Below are positions 38,734 to 48,397 of a stretch of DNA of 64,000 nucleotides, one piece after another. How positions within the stretch are numbered: the stretch's first letter is position 1; the number at the start of each line of letters is the position of its first letter. A program made the translations under genes and the position numbers. The notes beneath the pieces are model-generated. The model did not search any database. It was not told the DNA's origin and saw only the letters and a program-made list of their open reading frames with translations. Source of the DNA: Vibrio hepatarius (lineage in GTDB: Bacteria > Pseudomonadota > Gammaproteobacteria > Enterobacterales > Vibrionaceae); NCBI RefSeq assembly GCF_011806575.1, contig NZ_JAATOO010000015.1:1-64000 (forward strand). Direction: 5' to 3'.

Positions 38734-38982
38734 TTATTTCTCTAAGGTAAATTCTTTAGATAAATGATGGGCTAGGTACTTAAACATGTTAAATACTGCG
38801 GTTGTTTTTGGCGTTGGTAACCCATTCTCATCCAAGAAGTATTCGCCTTTAAATACCAGCACGTCATCTTTTTCTTCGACGCTGTCGGCTCGCATGCCTT
38901 CGATATAGTCGTCGTGCTCTTGAATAACGTGGTTGGCGATCAACAACAGCTCAAATTTTGAAATGACTTTCTTCTCACTCAT
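38734..38982 (-). CDS. yciN: YciN family protein (DUF2498)
   Basis: The 82-residue protein matches E. coli YciN: LLLIANHVIQEHDDYIEGM, DVLVFKGEYFLDENGLPT, and the conserved TTAVFNMFKYLAHHLS. Function unknown. It is divergent from topA, next to which it also lies in E. coli. Confidence 0.92.
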   Translation of the reverse strand: MSEKKVISKFELLLIANHVIQEHDDYIEGMRADSVEEKDDVLVFKGEYFLDENGLPTPKTTAVFNMFKYLAHHLSKEFTLEK

Positions 38983-39344
38983 GATCTTACTCTTGGGTTA
39001 TTAGCTTTATATAAAAGAGGTGAAAGTGATTGTAGGAATTTCGAGGGTGATTTCAAATGCCCTAGATCAATGAAGAGCGAAGAGTCTGGTGTGTAATCAG
39101 GTTTGGTTTTGTGACAAAAGACATAAAAACCCATTACCGACTAGCAGAACCTGAATAGTGACGTTTAGTATGTGACACTTTCAAACTTGGCGGCATTCGT
39201 CGAATTGTCGAGCAGTCAAAATGAATTTTGAAAAAAGGTATTGATCTTCTAGTATTCTCGCTCAATAGTAAAAAAAGAACTTAATTATTAAGTATGTCGT
39301 GCGCTAAAAGGCGTCGCATTCATTATAGGACACTTGAGTCAAAT
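38983..39344. other. Divergent control region between yciN and topA
   Basis: No gene is visible. It is AT rich and should hold the topA promoters, which are multiple and supercoiling-sensitive in E. coli. A moderate candidate is TTGATC (39242-39247) with AATAGT 17 bases later. An in-frame extension of topA to 39294 has no family support. Confidence 0.5.
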
Positions 39345-41975
39345 ATGGGTAAGTCACTGGTTATTGTGGAGTCGCCAGCCAAAGCGAAAACCATCAATAA
39401 GTATTTAGGTAAGGACTTCATTGTAAAGTCCAGCGTAGGTCACGTACGTGATCTACCAACTGCTGGCCAAAGTACTGGTCAGAAAGCAGCAGCGGTATCA
39501 ACCAAAGGCTTAAGCCCTGAAGAAAAAGCCCGAATCAAAAAAGAAAAAGATCGTAAATCACTGATCAAGAAAATGGGTATCGACCCATATCATGGTTGGG
39601 AAGCAAACTACCAAGTGCTTCCTGGCAAAGAGAAAGTGGTTGCTGAACTTCAGAAGCTGGCGAAAGATGCAGATTGTGTCTATCTCGCAACCGATTTAGA
39701 CCGCGAGGGAGAGGCTATCGCTTGGCACCTTCGTGAGATCATCGGTGGCGATGAAGAGCGATACAAACGCGTTGTATTTAACGAGATTACCAAAAACGCT
39801 ATCCAACAAGCTTTCCAGAGTCCTGGTGAGTTGAGTATGGATGGGGTTAACGCACAGCAAGCGCGTCGTTTCATGGACCGAGTAGTAGGCTTTATGGTCT
39901 CACCACTCTTATGGAAGAAAGTCGCGCGTGGTCTGTCTGCGGGTCGTGTACAGTCTGTTGCGGTAAAACTACTTGTTGAGCGTGAGCGCGAAATCAAAGC
40001 GTTTGTTCCAGAAGAATTCTGGGATATTCACGCGGACACCAAAACGGCAGATAAAACAGATTTCCGTTTACAAGTTGCGCAAAAAGACGGCTCTGCATTT
40101 AAGCCGGTCAATGAAACGGAAACTAACGCGGCAATATCAGTGTTGGAAAAGGCCGCTTACGAAGTGTGTAAGCGTGAAGACCGTCCGACATCAAGCAAGC
40201 CTTCTGCACCATTTATTACTTCTACGCTACAACAAGCGGCAAGTACGCGACTCGGTTACGGCGTTAAGAAAACCATGATGCTCGCGCAGCGTCTGTACGA
40301 AGCGGGTTACATCACCTACATGCGTACTGACTCGACGAACCTAAGTGCGGAAGCGGTTGATACTGTTCGTGACTACATCAACAGCGAATTTGGTGAAGCT
40401 TACCTGCCAGCGAAAGCGAATGTGTACGGTAGCAAGCAAGGTGCACAAGAAGCGCACGAAGCGATTCGTCCTTCAGATGTGACAGTGAAAGCGGAAGACC
40501 TAAACGGTATGGAAGCAGACGCTCACAAGCTCTACTCGCTGATTTGGAATCAATTTGTTGCTTGTCAGATGACGCCAGCAAAATACGACTCGACTACTGT
40601 CAGTGTCAAAGCGGCAGAGTACACGCTGAAAGCAAAAGGTCGCATCCTTAAGTTTGATGGTTGGACTCGTGTTCAACGTCCGTTAGGTAAGAACGAAGAC
40701 CAAATCCTGCCTGCGGTTCAAGTCGGTGATAAGATCGAACTGATTAAACTCGATCCTAAGCAACACTTCACCAAGCCGCCAGCACGCTTTACGGAAGCCG
40801 CGTTGGTTAAAGAGCTTGAGAAGCGTGGTATTGGCCGTCCGTCTACCTACGCATCGATCATTTCAACGATTCAAGACCGTGGTTACGTAAAAGTCGATCA
40901 GCGCCGTTTCTACGCTGAGAAAATGGGTGAAATCGTTACTGACCGTCTGGATGACAGTTTCCATGAGTTGATGAACTATGAGTTTACGTCACGCATGGAA
41001 GAAAAACTTGACCAAATCGCGGAAGGTCAAGTGAACTGGAAAGGCGTACTGGATAATTTCTTCAAAGACTTTACTGGTGACCTAGAAAAAGCGGAACAAG
41101 ACGAAGACCATGGTGGTATGAAGCCAAACCACATCGTCTACACCGACATTGAGTGTCCGACTTGTTCACGTCCGATGGGTATACGTACCGCGTCAACTGG
41201 TGTGTTCCTAGGTTGTTCGGGTTATGCATTGCCACCGAAAGAGCGTTGTAAAACAACCATCAATCTAGGTGACGAAGAAGGCATTATCAATGTACTTGAA
41301 GAAGACGTTGAAACTGCTGCCCTTCGCGCTAAGAAGCGTTGTCCTATCTGTGAAACCGCGATGGACGCTTACCTAATCGACGATAAGCGTAAACTGCACG
41401 TTTGTGGTAATAACCCGAACTGTGAAGGTTATGTAGTCGAGCACGGCGAATACAAAGTGAAAGGCTATGACGGCCCAGTTGTTGAGTGTGACAAGTGTGG
41501 CAGTGACATGGTACTGAAGAATGGTCGTTTTGGTAAGTACATGGACTGTACTAGTGAAACGTGTAAGAACACGCGTAAGATTCTAAAGAATGGCGAAGTG
41601 GCGCCACCAAAAGAAGATCCAGTGCACCTTCCTGAGCTTCCATGTGAAAACTCAGATGCGTACTTTGTACTTCGTGATGGTGCCTCAGGTCTGTTCTTAG
41701 CCGCGAGCACGTTCCCTAAATCGCGCGAAACTCGTGCACCGTTGGTTGAAGAGTTGGTGAGGTTCAAAGACCGTTTATCGCCAAAATTCCACTACCTGAC
41801 GGAAGCGCCACAAAAAGACCCGGATGGTCTACCGATGGTAGTTCGCTTTAGCCGTAAGTCTAAAGAAAACTACGTACGTTCAGAGATTGATGGTAAGCCT
41901 TCTGGTTACACTGCTTTGTATGTCGACGGTAAGTGGGAAATCACAGATAAACGCAAGAAGCCGGCAAAAAAATAG
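39345..41975 (+). CDS. topA: DNA topoisomerase I
   Basis: The 876-residue type IA topoisomerase relaxes negative supercoils. In order: Toprim domain with acidic triad [10 protein letters not shown] (Asp117, Asp119), the gate domain with [15 protein letters not shown], the active-site Tyr325 in [10 protein letters not shown], and C-terminal zinc ribbons with CPTC, CPIC, CDKC pairs, followed by a basic tail ending KKPAKK. The ATG at 39345 gives [17 protein letters not shown], the standard start. Confidence 0.98.
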   Translation: MGKSLVIVESPAKAKTINKYLGKDFIVKSSVGHVRDLPTAGQSTGQKAAAVSTKGLSPEEKARIKKEKDRKSLIKKMGIDPYHGWEANYQVLPGKEKVVAELQKLAKDADCVYLATDLDREGEAIAWHLREIIGGDEERYKRVVFNEITKNAIQQAFQSPGELSMDGVNAQQARRFMDRVVGFMVSPLLWKKVARGLSAGRVQSVAVKLLVEREREIKAFVPEEFWDIHADTKTADKTDFRLQVAQKDGSAFKPVNETETNAAISVLEKAAYEVCKREDRPTSSKPSAPFITSTLQQAASTRLGYGVKKTMMLAQRLYEAGYITYMRTDSTNLSAEAVDTVRDYINSEFGEAYLPAKANVYGSKQGAQEAHEAIRPSDVTVKAEDLNGMEADAHKLYSLIWNQFVACQMTPAKYDSTTVSVKAAEYTLKAKGRILKFDGWTRVQRPLGKNEDQILPAVQVGDKIELIKLDPKQHFTKPPARFTEAALVKELEKRGIGRPSTYASIISTIQDRGYVKVDQRRFYAEKMGEIVTDRLDDSFHELMNYEFTSRMEEKLDQIAEGQVNWKGVLDNFFKDFTGDLEKAEQDEDHGGMKPNHIVYTDIECPTCSRPMGIRTASTGVFLGCSGYALPPKERCKTTINLGDEEGIINVLEEDVETAALRAKKRCPICETAMDAYLIDDKRKLHVCGNNPNCEGYVVEHGEYKVKGYDGPVVECDKCGSDMVLKNGRFGKYMDCTSETCKNTRKILKNGEVAPPKEDPVHLPELPCENSDAYFVLRDGASGLFLAASTFPKSRETRAPLVEELVRFKDRLSPKFHYLTEAPQKDPDGLPMVVRFSRKSKENYVRSEIDGKPSGYTALYVDGKWEITDKRKKPAKK

Positions 41976-41993
41976 GTTAAGATAATGCGAATT

Positions 41994-42017
41994 AAGCAGC
42001 CGAAAGGCTGCTTTTTC
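41994..42017 (+). terminator. Terminator after topA
   Basis: AGCAGCC and GGCTGCT close a GAAA tetraloop (41995-42012), followed by TTTTC. Confidence 0.9.
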
Positions 42018-42460
42018 GTGGGACGCATATTTTTAAATTGTTGCTACACTTGCTAACGAGTCAAAACTCGCTTTTCGTTTTCTACCTACAGAGGGTAGTG
42101 CCTCAGCCCTTGAGCTTCCTCGCTATAAGCGTTATTTCATATGAAACTGATATGAGATGAATGTCACTTTTATGTCGCCTTATTGGGACAGTTTTGTACT
42201 TCAATTCCAAGATAATGTGAGCCACTTCCGGGTCATTAAAAGTATTCATTGTACGGTTATTAGTAACGTGCAAATCAAATTGTAATCTTCCTGAAATACG
42301 ATAACGTGTAGATGAGTTGTTTGGTTTGCTGAGTGCGCTAAATGACTGCTTGTTACGCTTGTTGTCTAAACTATCCAACGAGTCTCTGCGGGTAGTTTAA
42401 GAAAAGTGAGATAAGCCCTACATTAAGCTTATCCAAAAACTATAAAATGGAGAGAACTAT
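42018..42460. other. Long intergenic region upstream of glgC
   Basis: About 440 bases without a supported gene. A minus-strand frame of 91 codons (42103-42378) has no recognisable domain or ribosome site and an odd composition, so I leave it out. The region must hold the glgC promoter; GGAGAGAACTAT precedes the ATG. The length suggests a long leader or extra control, and a small RNA cannot be excluded, but I see no clear hairpin-plus-T-run inside. Confidence 0.55.
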
Positions 42461-43678
42461 ATGGCTGGTGTTTTAGGTATGATCCTTGCTGGTGGAGAAG
42501 GCTCACGCTTACGTCCATTGACTGAATCTCGCAGTAAACCTTCGGTACCATTCGGAGGTAGTTATCGACTAATCGATTTCGCGCTAAATAACTTTATTAA
42601 CGCTGATCTGATGCGCATCTATGTTCTAACCCAATTTAAATCGCAATCCTTGTTCCATCACCTAAAAAAAGGCTGGAACATTAGTGGTATTACAGATCGT
42701 TTCATTGACCCCATTCCTGCGCAAATGCGTACAGGTAAACGTTGGTACGAAGGTACCGCAGACGCAATCTATCAAAACCTACGTTTTATGGAACTTGCAG
42801 AACCTGATCATGTCTGTATTTTTGGTTCTGACCACATCTATAAGATGGATATCAAACAGATGTTGACTTTCCATCAAGAAAAACAAGCATCTCTTACTGT
42901 TTCGGCACTTCGTATGCCGCTATCTGAAGCATCTCAATTCGGCGTAATCGAAGTAGACGAAGATGGCCGCATGATTGGCTTCGAAGAAAAACCTGCCAAC
43001 CCAAAATCTATTCCTGGTGACCCTGAGCATGCATTAGTATCGATGGGGAACTATATTTTTGAAGCACAAACGCTATTTAATGAACTGATTGAAGACGCAG
43101 ATAACCCAGAGTCAACGCACGACTTTGGCCACGACATCATTCCAAAAATGTACCCAAGTGGCGATGTTTACGTGTACGACTTTAGCTTGAACACCATTCC
43201 GGGCGAGAAAGAGGAAGTTTACTGGCGCGATGTAGGTACGATTGAGGCGTACTGGGAAGCGCATATGGATCTGCTGGGTAAAGACAGCGCATTCTCTTTG
43301 TACAACCGTAAATGGCCGCTACATACTTACTACCCCCCGCTGCCGCCTGCAACGTTTACAGACTCGGTGAATGGCCGTGTACAAATCATTGATAGTCTAG
43401 TGTGTAACGGTAGTTATGTGCGAGGCTCAAGAATCGAAAAATCGGTGCTTGGTTTCCGCAGTAATATCGCGTCGGCATGTGATGTCAGCGAATGTATTCT
43501 TTTAGGTGATGTGAAAGTAGGTGAAGGCTGTGTACTTCGTCGTGTGATTATTGATAAAGATGCAGATATCGCCCCAGGTACGCAAATTGGTGTTAACCTA
43601 ACGGAAGATAAAAAACTGTACCATGTGTCTGAAAACGGCATTGTTGTAATTCCAAAAGGAGCACGCGTTGGCTACTAA
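42461..43678 (+). CDS. glgC: Glucose-1-phosphate adenylyltransferase
   Basis: The 405-residue enzyme makes ADP-glucose for glycogen synthesis and is the usual control point of the pathway. The N-terminal nucleotidyltransferase domain has MILAGGEGSRLRPLT and YEGTADAIYQNL; GFEEKPANPKSIPGDPEHALVSMG and the DFGHDIIP stretch mark the sugar-phosphate site; a left-handed beta-helix regulatory domain follows. Its stop overlaps the glgA start by 11 bases. Confidence 0.97.
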   Translation: MAGVLGMILAGGEGSRLRPLTESRSKPSVPFGGSYRLIDFALNNFINADLMRIYVLTQFKSQSLFHHLKKGWNISGITDRFIDPIPAQMRTGKRWYEGTADAIYQNLRFMELAEPDHVCIFGSDHIYKMDIKQMLTFHQEKQASLTVSALRMPLSEASQFGVIEVDEDGRMIGFEEKPANPKSIPGDPEHALVSMGNYIFEAQTLFNELIEDADNPESTHDFGHDIIPKMYPSGDVYVYDFSLNTIPGEKEEVYWRDVGTIEAYWEAHMDLLGKDSAFSLYNRKWPLHTYYPPLPPATFTDSVNGRVQIIDSLVCNGSYVRGSRIEKSVLGFRSNIASACDVSECILLGDVKVGEGCVLRRVIIDKDADIAPGTQIGVNLTEDKKLYHVSENGIVVIPKGARVGY

Positions 43679-45128
43679 GAATTTTTCTATTCTCTTTGTA
43701 GCATCGGAAGTTGAAGGATTGATTAAAAGCGGTGGCTTGGCAGATGTTGCCAAGGCACTGCCTGAAGCACTCCTAGAGCTTGATCAAGATGTTCGATTAA
43801 CCCTTCCTGCATACCGAAAGGTTAATGGTATTGAATCTGCACCAGTTTTGCTGGAAACCAAACTAGAGCATTGGCCTCATACTGAATACAAAGTTCGCGA
43901 ATTGACGACTGCAGGCGTGAAAGTCTACGCGATTGATTGTGCGCAGTATTTTGACCGTCCAGAAATGTACGCTGAAAATAACCAAGCGTATCAAGACAAT
44001 GGCGAGCGTTTTGCGTTCTTTAGTGCAGCGTGTCTTGACATGTTGCCTAAACTTGGTTTTCAACCTGACATCATTCATGCCAATGATTGGCATACAGGCT
44101 TTGTGCCATTCCTACTGAAACATCGCTATGGAAACGATGCGTTTTTTGCTCAGACCAAAAGTGTCATCTCTATCCATAATGCGGTATTCAAAGGAGTGTT
44201 CAGTTACGACGAGCTGCAATGTTTACCTGAGTTTCACGGGCGATACGCACCCGATGCTGCGGTAAGCACGACTCATGTCACTATGCTCAAAGCCGGTGTG
44301 ATGAATGCAGATAAAATTAATGCAGTTAGCCCAACCTATGCTGAAGAGTTGAAGACGCAGCTAGGTAGCCATGGTATGGCGGCTGAGTTTCAGTCACGCG
44401 CAGGTGATTTAGTCGGTATCCTTAATGGATGCGACTATTCGGCGTGGAACCCTGAAACGGATCCTCTGCTGCCTGCGAACTACCAAGCTGATGAAGCAAG
44501 TATGGTTGAAGGCAAAAGTGCTTGTAAGCGCGAGTTGCAAAAACGAGTAGGTTTGCCGGTCAGAGATGTTGCCATGTACGGTATGGTCTGTCGTTTGACC
44601 AACCAGAAGGGCGTTCACTATCTATTGCCAATCTTGTCTCAGTTCCTCAACAACGATGTACAGGTTGTCGTGGTCGGTACCGGTGATCCTGTGCTCGCGT
44701 CGCAACTTAAAGAAGTTGAAGCGTTACATAGCGATAAGTTTAAGTTTATCGAAGCCTACGATAACGGTTTGGCTCACTTGGTTGAGGCTGGCTCAGACTT
44801 CTTCTTGATGCCATCTGAATTTGAACCTTGTGGTTTGAATCAGATCTACAGTATGGCTTATGGCACACTGCCGATAGTTCGCGGTGTTGGTGGCTTGAAA
44901 GATAGCGTGCAAGATTTTGATGCAGACCCGCTAGTGGCGACTGGTTTTGTATTTCAAGAACCAGAACCCACCGTTTTATTGCTGACGATGCAGCGCTCGT
45001 TACTGCTGTATGCTCAGCAACTCAGCGAGATCCGACGCGTGCAGCTTTATGCGATGCAACAGAACTTCTGTTGGAATAAAGCCGCTCAGGAGTACCTCAA
45101 GCTTTACCAACAAGCATTTCAATACTGA
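43668..45128 (+). CDS. glgA: Glycogen synthase (ADP-glucose dependent)
   Basis: The 486-residue GT5 enzyme extends alpha-1,4-glucan from ADP-glucose. It begins at TTG (43668) with AAGGAG eight bases upstream inside glgC, giving MATKNFSILFVASE; the ADP-glucose motif KSGGLADV is at residues 20-27, and PSEFEPCGLNQIYSMAYG with a GVGGLKDSV loop lies near the C-terminus. The rare start codon and overlap imply coupling to glgC. Branching enzyme genes are not in this window. Confidence 0.95.
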   Translation: MATKNFSILFVASEVEGLIKSGGLADVAKALPEALLELDQDVRLTLPAYRKVNGIESAPVLLETKLEHWPHTEYKVRELTTAGVKVYAIDCAQYFDRPEMYAENNQAYQDNGERFAFFSAACLDMLPKLGFQPDIIHANDWHTGFVPFLLKHRYGNDAFFAQTKSVISIHNAVFKGVFSYDELQCLPEFHGRYAPDAAVSTTHVTMLKAGVMNADKINAVSPTYAEELKTQLGSHGMAAEFQSRAGDLVGILNGCDYSAWNPETDPLLPANYQADEASMVEGKSACKRELQKRVGLPVRDVAMYGMVCRLTNQKGVHYLLPILSQFLNNDVQVVVVGTGDPVLASQLKEVEALHSDKFKFIEAYDNGLAHLVEAGSDFFLMPSEFEPCGLNQIYSMAYGTLPIVRGVGGLKDSVQDFDADPLVATGFVFQEPEPTVLLLTMQRSLLLYAQQLSEIRRVQLYAMQQNFCWNKAAQEYLKLYQQAFQY

Positions 45129-45140
45129 TAAAGTTAGAGC

Positions 45141-45165
45141 AAAGGCGTCAATTGGCGCCTTTTTT
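45141..45165 (+). terminator. Terminator after glgA
   Basis: AAAGGCG and CGCCTTT pair around TCAATTGG (45141-45162) and run into TTTTTC. Confidence 0.85.
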
Positions 45166-45410
45166 CATTTTAATCCCATGTCTAAGAACACGAATTTGAT
45201 TTTGAGGAAATAAAAGCGCGCGACTTTGTGGTAGGCTGCATGCCCGCAAACGAGTACTTTCAGCCACTGCCTACGTTGCCTTTGCTTTCTGTCAGCGACA
45301 CAGTCTGAGGGGGACAAGATTGTGCTTAGCAAGTGGCGTTATATAATTATTTACAAAGTTCTTTGATAACGACCGGAAAGTGAGTCGGTCAATTTGGTAA
45401 TATTAGCGAT

Positions 45411-46214
45411 ATGACTTCATCCCTGCTTTTTCATAAAACGTTCGAACATCCAACCAGCGATGAATGGGTGGTGTTTGTGCATGGTGCGGGTGGCAGTTCA
45501 TCGATCTGGTTTAAACAGATCAAAGCATACAAACAGCATTTCAACCTACTTTTCGTCGACCTGCGTGGTCACGGTAAATCCAATCAATTGCTCAAAGAAC
45601 TGATCGCCAATCGTTATACCTTCAAAGAAGTCACTCAAGATATCGTTAAGGTACTTGACCACTTAAAGATCTCCTCGGCGCATTTTGTCGGAATGTCGTT
45701 GGGAACCATCATTGTGCGCAACATTGCAGAGATTTCTGCAGAACGTGTGAAGTCAATGGTGCTAGGAGGCGCTGTAACCCGCCTTAACACTCGTTCACAG
45801 TTCCTTGTCCGTGTAGGTGGTCTTTGCAAGCATATCGTGCCATACATGTGGTTATACAGCTTATTTGCCTACATTGTGATGCCGCAGCGAACACAAAAAG
45901 AGTCGCGTCACTTGTTTGTCCGCGAAGCCAAGAAACTGTGTCAGAAGGAATTTAAGCGTTGGTTCATTCTTACGTCCGAAGTGAATCCGCTGATGCGCTA
46001 CTTTAAAGAACGTGAATTACCTATTCCAACCTTGTATCTGATGGGGGAACGGGATTACATGTTTATCAAGCCAGTGAAAGAGATGGTCGAGGTTCACAGC
46101 CACAGTCAACTATTAGAGATCCCAGATTGTGGCCACGTGTGTAACGTCGAGCGACCAGATGAGTTCAACCAGCACTCGATTGCGTTTATCAAACAGCAGA
46201 TCAAACCCGCTTAA
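45411..46214 (+). CDS. Alpha/beta-fold hydrolase
   Basis: The 267-residue protein shows FVHGAGGSSSIWF with the oxyanion HGAGG (24-28), DLRGHGKSN, the nucleophile elbow GMSLG (Ser96), an Asp in LMGERDYMF, and the catalytic His in DCGHVCNVE. Together these give a complete Ser-Asp-His triad. Substrate is unknown; relatives are loosely annotated as enol-lactone hydrolases or esterases. Its last four bases overlap the convergent DUF2007 gene. Confidence 0.85.
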   Translation: MTSSLLFHKTFEHPTSDEWVVFVHGAGGSSSIWFKQIKAYKQHFNLLFVDLRGHGKSNQLLKELIANRYTFKEVTQDIVKVLDHLKISSAHFVGMSLGTIIVRNIAEISAERVKSMVLGGAVTRLNTRSQFLVRVGGLCKHIVPYMWLYSLFAYIVMPQRTQKESRHLFVREAKKLCQKEFKRWFILTSEVNPLMRYFKERELPIPTLYLMGERDYMFIKPVKEMVEVHSHSQLLEIPDCGHVCNVERPDEFNQHSIAFIKQQIKPA

Positions 46215-46516
46215 GGGGATTCAGAGCCACAGTTCCAGCACAGCGCAAACTGAGGCTCGTTACTTTCTCCGCACTTTTGGCAACGCCAGGCTCGTCCAGT
46301 ATCAGGTTTCTGATAATCACCAACAATTGCTCGCGCAGCGTCTACTTGAGAGACATCCAATAGCCACACATAAGGTTCACTCTGCTCTCCAAAAGGGATC
46401 TCGCCCTGCAAACCAAAGATACCTTCTCCTCGCACTTCACAGGATATTTGCTGCGATTTAAGCAGTTCGCACACGATATGTGCTTCAGTTGGATTGTAGG
46501 CGGTGAAAATCTTCAT
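46211..46516 (-). CDS. DUF2007 protein with C-terminal zinc ribbon
   Basis: The 101-residue product has an N-terminal DUF2007 (putative signal-transducing) domain, MKIFTAYNPTEAHIVCELL with FGEQSEPYVWLLD, and a zinc ribbon of two CXXC pairs, WRCQKCGESNEP and LCWNCGSES. Function unknown. Its ATG overlaps the stop of the TVP38 gene by one base (TAATG), so the two are coupled. Confidence 0.83.
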   Translation of the reverse strand: MKIFTAYNPTEAHIVCELLKSQQISCEVRGEGIFGLQGEIPFGEQSEPYVWLLDVSQVDAARAIVGDYQKPDTGRAWRCQKCGESNEPQFALCWNCGSESP

Positions 46517-47208
46517 TAAGAATGACCGTTACCCGTTTGCGGTGCCCCTTTTAGTTTTGTCATCACCCATTTCGCACATACTGGGAATAGACCGAGTAAC
46601 GCGAAAGAGAGCAATACGGAAGGGGATACAATACCCGATAAGCTTTCGATTTGCGCCAATTGCGTACCAGCGTTGAGGTACACCGCGGTACCCGGCAGCA
46701 TGCCTAATTGGCTAACCAAATAAAAACGTGCTGTCGAAAGTGGCGTTAACCCCATCAGCAAGTTGATAAGGAAAAACGGAAACACGGGGATCAAGCGTAA
46801 TGAGAATAGGTAAAATGCGCCATCACGTTTGATACCTTGGTTGATGGCATTGAGTTTATCACCGAATTTGCTTTGTACCCATTCTCTTAATAAGAATCGG
46901 CTGCTTAAAAAGGCTAGCGTCGCGCCGATGGTGCTAGCGAACGAAACCAATACCAAGCTAGTCCAGAAACCGAATAGCGCAGCACCTAATAGCGTGACAA
47001 CCGCTGCGCCGGGAATGGAAAAGGCGGTAATCGCGATGTAGACAAGAAAGTAAACCGATGCCGCGAGAGCAAAATTACTATCAATGTAATCGGCTAGGGC
47101 AATTTGTTGCGCTTTAGCGTTTTCAAGGGTGAGGTATTGGCCAAAATTGACGGCTAGGAAAACAATTAAGCCAACAAGTAGCAAACCAAGGATCAATTTT
47201 TTGTTCAT
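46516..47208 (-). CDS. TVP38/TMEM64-family membrane protein
   Basis: The 230-residue inner-membrane protein has about five or six hydrophobic segments and the SNARE-associated/DedA-like signature FSIPGAAVVTLLGAALFGFW, RLIPVFPFFLINLLMGLTPLS and the Gly-Thr motif LPGTAVYLNAG. Members are proposed lipid or drug transporters; role here unknown. It is coupled to the DUF2007 gene by a TAATG overlap. Confidence 0.9.
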   Translation of the reverse strand: MNKKLILGLLLVGLIVFLAVNFGQYLTLENAKAQQIALADYIDSNFALAASVYFLVYIAITAFSIPGAAVVTLLGAALFGFWTSLVLVSFASTIGATLAFLSSRFLLREWVQSKFGDKLNAINQGIKRDGAFYLFSLRLIPVFPFFLINLLMGLTPLSTARFYLVSQLGMLPGTAVYLNAGTQLAQIESLSGIVSPSVLLSFALLGLFPVCAKWVMTKLKGAPQTGNGHS

Positions 47209-47331
47209 AACAACACCCTATTAAACGCCGCGTGTACGCGCAGCATGGGAAGGTAAATAACCTTCAGTACACGAAATTATTGATATACCGGATAAGAACG
47301 TCAAACTCAGTTTAAAATTTCCTCTAGATAT

Positions 47332-47361
47332 AAAAAAAGTCAGCACAAGCTGACTTTTTTC
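47332..47361 (-). terminator. Terminator after tfoY
   Basis: AAAAAAGTCAGC and GCTGACTTTTTT form a 12-bp stem around ACAA (47333-47360), close to the tfoY stop. Confidence 0.92.
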
Positions 47362-47373
47362 ATTTAGTTATAC

Positions 47374-47967
47374 TCAATTTTTTAGCTGTTCAAGCAGCTC
47401 TTCTCGACGCGAGTGAGGTATCACTGACCAGTGAGTGCCGTTGATCGCCCCTTCTAACGCCCATAGAAGTTCAATATTTACACTCGATGTGTGTGTTGAC
47501 TGAATCGCTTTGAATGCTTCAACTGCACCTGCTTCTTCAAGAGACTCAACATCATCAATGCCTGCTTTCTTAAGCATTCTTTCCGTCGCTAAACGAAGGT
47601 TTGGCAAATCTTTTAAACGGTTAGGTTTAGCTATAGATTGACGTTGTTTCTCTTCTTTCGCAGCGCTGAGCGCTTCTTGAGCAATATCCAAAGTTCGCTG
47701 TGTATCAGCAACCCATTCATCTGTAAGTGCAAAATATTTGGTAACAACGGGAAAACCGCGTTTTTTATAAATGTATGGTTCTAGCCCCAACGCTTTAAAC
47801 TGTTTTGAGAGTTTGCTATTTGCTCTCATGTGCAGCTTGTCATTGACCACTAGTGCAAACATTGTATCGTCCGCGAAGATGCCGAAGCCGCCGAACATCG
47901 AACGAGAGTGTATTTGACCTAATTGTTCAAATAGTCTCATCGAGTCTTTTAGTATTGGTTTATCCAT
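47374..47967 (-). CDS. tfoY: TfoX/TfoY-family regulator, most likely TfoY
   Basis: The 197-residue cytosolic regulator has an N-terminal TfoX domain ([30 protein letters not shown]) and a C-terminal TfoX domain ([34 protein letters not shown]). Start 47967 (MDKPILKDS) is chosen over an in-frame upstream start at 48039. The TfoX/TfoY choice cannot be made safely from sequence alone; the cyclic di-GMP-I riboswitch upstream and the neighbouring purR-torD-torR order point to TfoY, which controls motility and type VI secretion in V. cholerae. Confidence 0.85.
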   Translation of the reverse strand: MDKPILKDSMRLFEQLGQIHSRSMFGGFGIFADDTMFALVVNDKLHMRANSKLSKQFKALGLEPYIYKKRGFPVVTKYFALTDEWVADTQRTLDIAQEALSAAKEEKQRQSIAKPNRLKDLPNLRLATERMLKKAGIDDVESLEEAGAVEAFKAIQSTHTSSVNIELLWALEGAINGTHWSVIPHSRREELLEQLKN

Positions 47968-48165
47968 GCTGTGTTTTCTCGGTGTATATGTATACGCCAC
48001 CAATTCAGGTCCGAGAGAGTAGCAAAATAACGCAGACACAATGTCAATAAGGTGTCATACAAGTGCATATTCCATGTGTTTTAATGAACCACTTTAGAAT
48101 ACGGTTCCGGAAGAGAGCGGAACACCTTGTTGACGAAGAACCGTGTTTATTGCATTTGCATTTTG
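47968..48165 (-). other. tfoY leader between riboswitch and start codon
   Basis: This 198-base stretch forms the expression platform. It has no T-run terminator, so control by RNA stability, Rho or translation is more likely than classic attenuation. A TTGACA at 48042-48047 (minus strand) could be the -35 of an internal promoter that bypasses the riboswitch, but the -10 at 17 bases is poor. Confidence 0.5.
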
Positions 48166-48252
48166 CCATCGGCAACCCCGCTACCATGTATATTCATACT
48201 TAGGCCGGAGGCTTTGCGTCCTATCCTTTCGAAATAGTTTGCCCTGTGCGTG
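48166..48252 (-). promoter_or_regulatory. Cyclic di-GMP-I (GEMM) riboswitch in tfoY leader
   Basis: On the minus strand the segment starts CACGCACAGGGCAAAC, has a GAAA tetraloop in P2 (TTTCGAAAGGA), then GACGCAAAGCCTCCGGCC, a CCTAAG-type tetraloop receptor in P3, and ends GGTAGCGGGGTTGCCGATGG. This follows the V. cholerae Vc2 aptamer, which stands before the tfoX-like gene VC1722, almost base for base in its conserved positions. It lies about 200 bases upstream of the ATG, so the leader couples tfoY to cyclic di-GMP. Confidence 0.95.
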
Positions 48253-48349
48253 GCTCTAGTCGAACTAAGAGAGAATAAATAATATTTGAGCTTAGTATCA
48301 CAACAGGATGGGGTAAACGTGATCTTAATTCCGTATTTCCCAAGGAGTT

Positions 48350-48390
48350 TGCGCGTTTAATCACCGATCGGATTATTCATTAAACGCGCA
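48350..48390. repeat. 12-bp perfect inverted repeat between purR and tfoY leader
   Basis: TGCGCGTTTAAT (48350-48361) and ATTAAACGCGCA (48379-48390) are exact reverse complements around a 17-base loop. It lies eight bases past the purR stop. No T-run follows, so it may be a T-less terminator for purR or a protein site for the tfoY promoter region. Confidence 0.7.
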
Positions 48391-48397
48391 TAATCAA

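Noticed and set aside
42103-42378. 91-codon open frame on the minus strand upstream of glgC
   Set aside because: No recognisable domain, no ribosome site, odd composition, and it lies antisense in a control region.
47374-47967. Naming the gene tfoX (chitin-induced competence regulator)
   Set aside because: The protein family fits both, but the cyclic di-GMP-I riboswitch upstream and the purR-torD-torR neighbours match the tfoY locus rather than tfoX.
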